A stretch of DNA of 64,000 nt from positions 45,173,086-45,237,085 of the forward strand of contig NC_074715.1 in the NCBI RefSeq assembly GCF_947242115.1, written 5' to 3'. The notes under the pieces were generated by a model. The model was not told the DNA's origin. It ran no database searches and worked only from the letters and a program-made list of their open reading frames with translations. Both the position numbers and the translations under genes were made by a program. This stretch comes from Biomphalaria glabrata. Lineage: Eukaryota > Mollusca > Gastropoda > Planorbidae. Below, piece after piece: positions 61,590 to 64,000 of this stretch (the stretch's first letter is position 1; each line of letters starts with the position of its first letter).

Positions 61590-62443
61590 CTAGAATACAC
61601 TTGGCACATTTGTTTTACAATTTGACCTTCTTCTGTTGTAACGACTCGTGTCCATCTCGTATGCCTCTTTTTCATGTGACTGTGGAGCCCTATTTTGGAG
61701 AGACACTCCCGTCCACATGGGGGGTAATGCCATTTTTCGTTTGGTGCGCTTTTCTTTCAGAGCTGAGGTCCTTGCTTTTTTGCTGTGCATAGCTTTCTTG
61801 GTCACCATCTCCTCCACGTAGTGCACTCTAGGGCTATGTCTTCCCTATGGTCAGTATCACTGTTCACTATTATGAGGTCCTGTTTTATTACATCTACGTA
61901 ACGGAGGTGGTGGCGACCAGTTTTTCTGGAGCCAGACGTGAGTTGCCCATAAAGAATGATTTTCGGGATGCGCTTGTCCTCGATCCCGCGAACATGTCCG
62001 AGCCAGCGGCGTTGTCTGAGGACTGTAAAGATGCTGAAAAGACCCGTTCGTGTAAGGATCAAAATATTGCACACTCTCTTTCGCCATGTGATTTTCAAGA
62101 TCCTTCGGAGGCAGCGCAAATGAAATGAGTTTAGTTTTCTCTCTTGCTTTGCGAACGTAGTCCACGAGTCACTGCCGTACAGTAGCATGCCTTTTAGACC
62201 TCCATTTTGGTCGTTGTATTGAGATTTTGGTTTTCCCAAATTCTTGGTCTTAGCCTAGGGATGGGTGAACAGCCTATTATCTGTAAAGTTTTAAAGAAGC
62301 CATCTCTGCTGACTAAATCGAAGGTCTTAGTTAGGTCAATGCACAGAGGCATCCTTTGTTCTCTGCACTTTTCCTGAATTTGGCGAATGTAGAAAATCAT
62401 GTCGATTGTGGAAGTCCCTGAGCGAAAGTTGCACTGTGATTAT
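61590..62443 (-). mobile_element. Decayed LINE with internal deletion
   Basis: On the minus strand: SQCNFRSGTSTIDMIFYIRQ, EQRMPLCIDLTKTFDLVSRD (motif A), then a jump to MLLYGSDSWTTFAKQERKL, FHLRCLRRILKITWRKRV, VLRQRRWLGHVRGIEDKRIP and TSGSRKTGRHHLRYVDV. The remains of a terminal zinc-finger-like block follow in another frame. The stretch that would hold the catalytic YADD is deleted, and several frameshifts occur. It is related to, but distinct from, the fragment at 1-539. Clade not assigned. Confidence 0.85.
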
Positions 62444-62690
62444 GGATTTTTTTTTCTATGTATTAAACATCAAGAAGAGAAAGTGATAAAAAAAACAACA
62501 ACATTCTTGGACACCCTGGTCAAGTGGTTGCTGAACAAAAGGGTGGTGTGATGAAGCATTGAAAGTAGATACTTGAGTTTATATTGTAATTTAAAAATAA
62601 ATCTTACTACTGCTGCAGGGGGGAACAACTGAATAGAAAATACAATAAAAATACATAGAGGAAAACTTGCTAGACGAATGGTTGTGGCTC

Positions 62691-63425
62691 CTGTCCCAAA
62701 CAAAACTTATATCAACTCACTCCGACTGTCCCAAACAAAACTTATATCAACTCACTCCTCCTGTCCCAAACAAAGCTTATATCAACTCACTCCTCCTGTC
62801 CCAAACAAAACTTATATCAACTCACTCCTCCTGTCCCAAACAAAACTTATATCAACTCACTCCTCCTGTCCCAAACAAAGCTTATATCAACTCACTCCTC
62901 CTGTCCCAAACAAAGCTTATATCAACTCACTCCTCCTGTCCCAAACAAAACTTATATCAACTCACTCCTCCTGTCCCAAACAAAGCTTATATCAACTCAC
63001 TCCTCCTGTCCCAAACAAAACTTATATCAACTCACTCCTCCTGTCCCAAACAAAGCTTATATCAACTCACTCCTCCTGTCCCAAACAAAACTTATATCAA
63101 CTCATTCCTCCTGTCCCAAACAAAACTTATATCAACTCACTCCTCCTGTCCCAAACAAAGCTTATATCAACTCACTCCGACTGTCCCAAACAAAACTTAT
63201 ATCAACTCACTCCTCCTGTCCCAAACAAGGCTTATATCAACTCACTCCTCCTGTCCCAAACAAAATTTATATCAACTCACTCCTCCTGTCCCAAACAAAG
63301 CTTATATCAACTCACTCCTCCTGTCCCAAACAAAACTTATATCAACTCACTCCTCCTGTCCCACACAAAGCTTATATCAACTCACTCCTCCTGTCCCACA
63401 CAAAGCTTATATCAACTCACTCCTC
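62691..63425. repeat. 35-bp minisatellite, 21 copies
   Basis: Unit CTGTCCCAAACAAAGCTTAT followed by ATCAACTCACTCCTC; A/G alternates at one position (AAAACTT or AAAGCTT). Open for about 300 codons in two frames, reading SSCPKQ/LYQLTPPVPNK repeats; not a gene. Confidence 0.97.
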
Positions 63426-64000
63426 CTGTCTGTCTTGTACATGTTTTTTTGTTTGTTTTTTTTGTACACGATATTTCTCCCTCTTCCCACTCTCGGGTCA
63501 AGTCAAAACTTAGCACAATTATTGATAGCCCCCAACATAACACAAATATATTATAAAAATCAATTATTTAATTATTCTCTTTATTATAATTTTCCTTTGT
63601 GTAATTGTGACCGCATTACATAATAAATAAGTAATATAATCATATTTATATAATTATTTTGTTTGTTCTTACTTTGGTCCTTCCTTGATGAATACTATTT
63701 GTATTTTTCTAATATATTAATTGTTGAAACATTGTAATATTGTCTGCTGCCGGGTCAGTGCTGGAAAGCTAAGTCTTAAATCTTCCTAGTTCACGAGTTG
63801 GATGTCTGACCTATACAATTAGCCACATTTAGCCTCCAGGGAATTGGTTTAAGTTCTCTTTGCTGGATCTAAAGCTTGAATCAAAATATCTTTGCTTCCA
63901 CGATGACTTGAAACCGAGACACACAAATTGGCAGACGATCTGGTTAACGATTCTGTCCCATGTCTGCTTTTTCTTGTTTGTTGGCCTGCATTTTTATGTC
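63426..64000. other. Gene-free end of window
   Basis: AT-rich; nothing recognised. Confidence 0.5.

Noticed and set aside
62667-63623. Two overlapping frames of about 300 codons
   Set aside because: 35-bp minisatellite translated through a 105-bp superunit; no leader, no family.

Overview
The window is animal nuclear DNA, almost certainly from a gastropod mollusc (a pulmonate or planorbid-like snail is my best guess). It is AT-rich, its one recognisable gene is split by long introns, and it is full of tRNA-derived SINEs, truncated LINEs, hAT-type MITEs and minisatellites. The species is inferred from repeat style and the ELAV sequence, not proved.

The only host gene I can support is an ELAV/Hu-family neuronal RNA-binding protein on the + strand: promoter near 10.6 kb, coding exons 10886-23071, and a 3' UTR that may reach about 29.1 kb. 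Splicing exons 1, 2, 3, 4, 5 and 6 gives 370 residues with three RRM domains. Exon 4 exists as two tandem copies, 4a (19593-19746) and 4b (20569-20722). Both are 154 nt, share the same phases and encode the same RRM1-RRM2 segment, with 40 of 51 residues identical. Using both copies or neither gives an early stop, so they should be mutually exclusive. Uridine-rich and AUUUA-type tracts, the kind of RNA that ELAV proteins bind, flank both copies, which suggests autoregulation. A second possible N-terminus is encoded by an exon-like block at 10971-11140.

Layout: 1-1.4 kb, LINE tail and hAT-like debris; 1.4-4.4 kb, AT-rich DNA packed with TCTAGA/AGATCT-type words; 5.2-6.4 kb, a LINE fragment with RNase H nested in a SINE; 6.4-10.4 kb, unannotated upstream DNA; 10.5-29.1 kb, ELAV with a decayed LINE in intron 2; 29-34 kb, SINEs, a 50-copy tetranucleotide tract and an older dispersed repeat; 34-64 kb, a gene-poor stretch with at least ten minisatellite arrays (unit 15-43 bp), three hAT-type elements with target-site duplications, a long-arm foldback MITE, two more LINE fragments and further SINEs. 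A possible orphan minus-strand exon lies at 50261-50392. I saw no tRNA, rRNA or CRISPR, and no retroviral or Polinton-like element.
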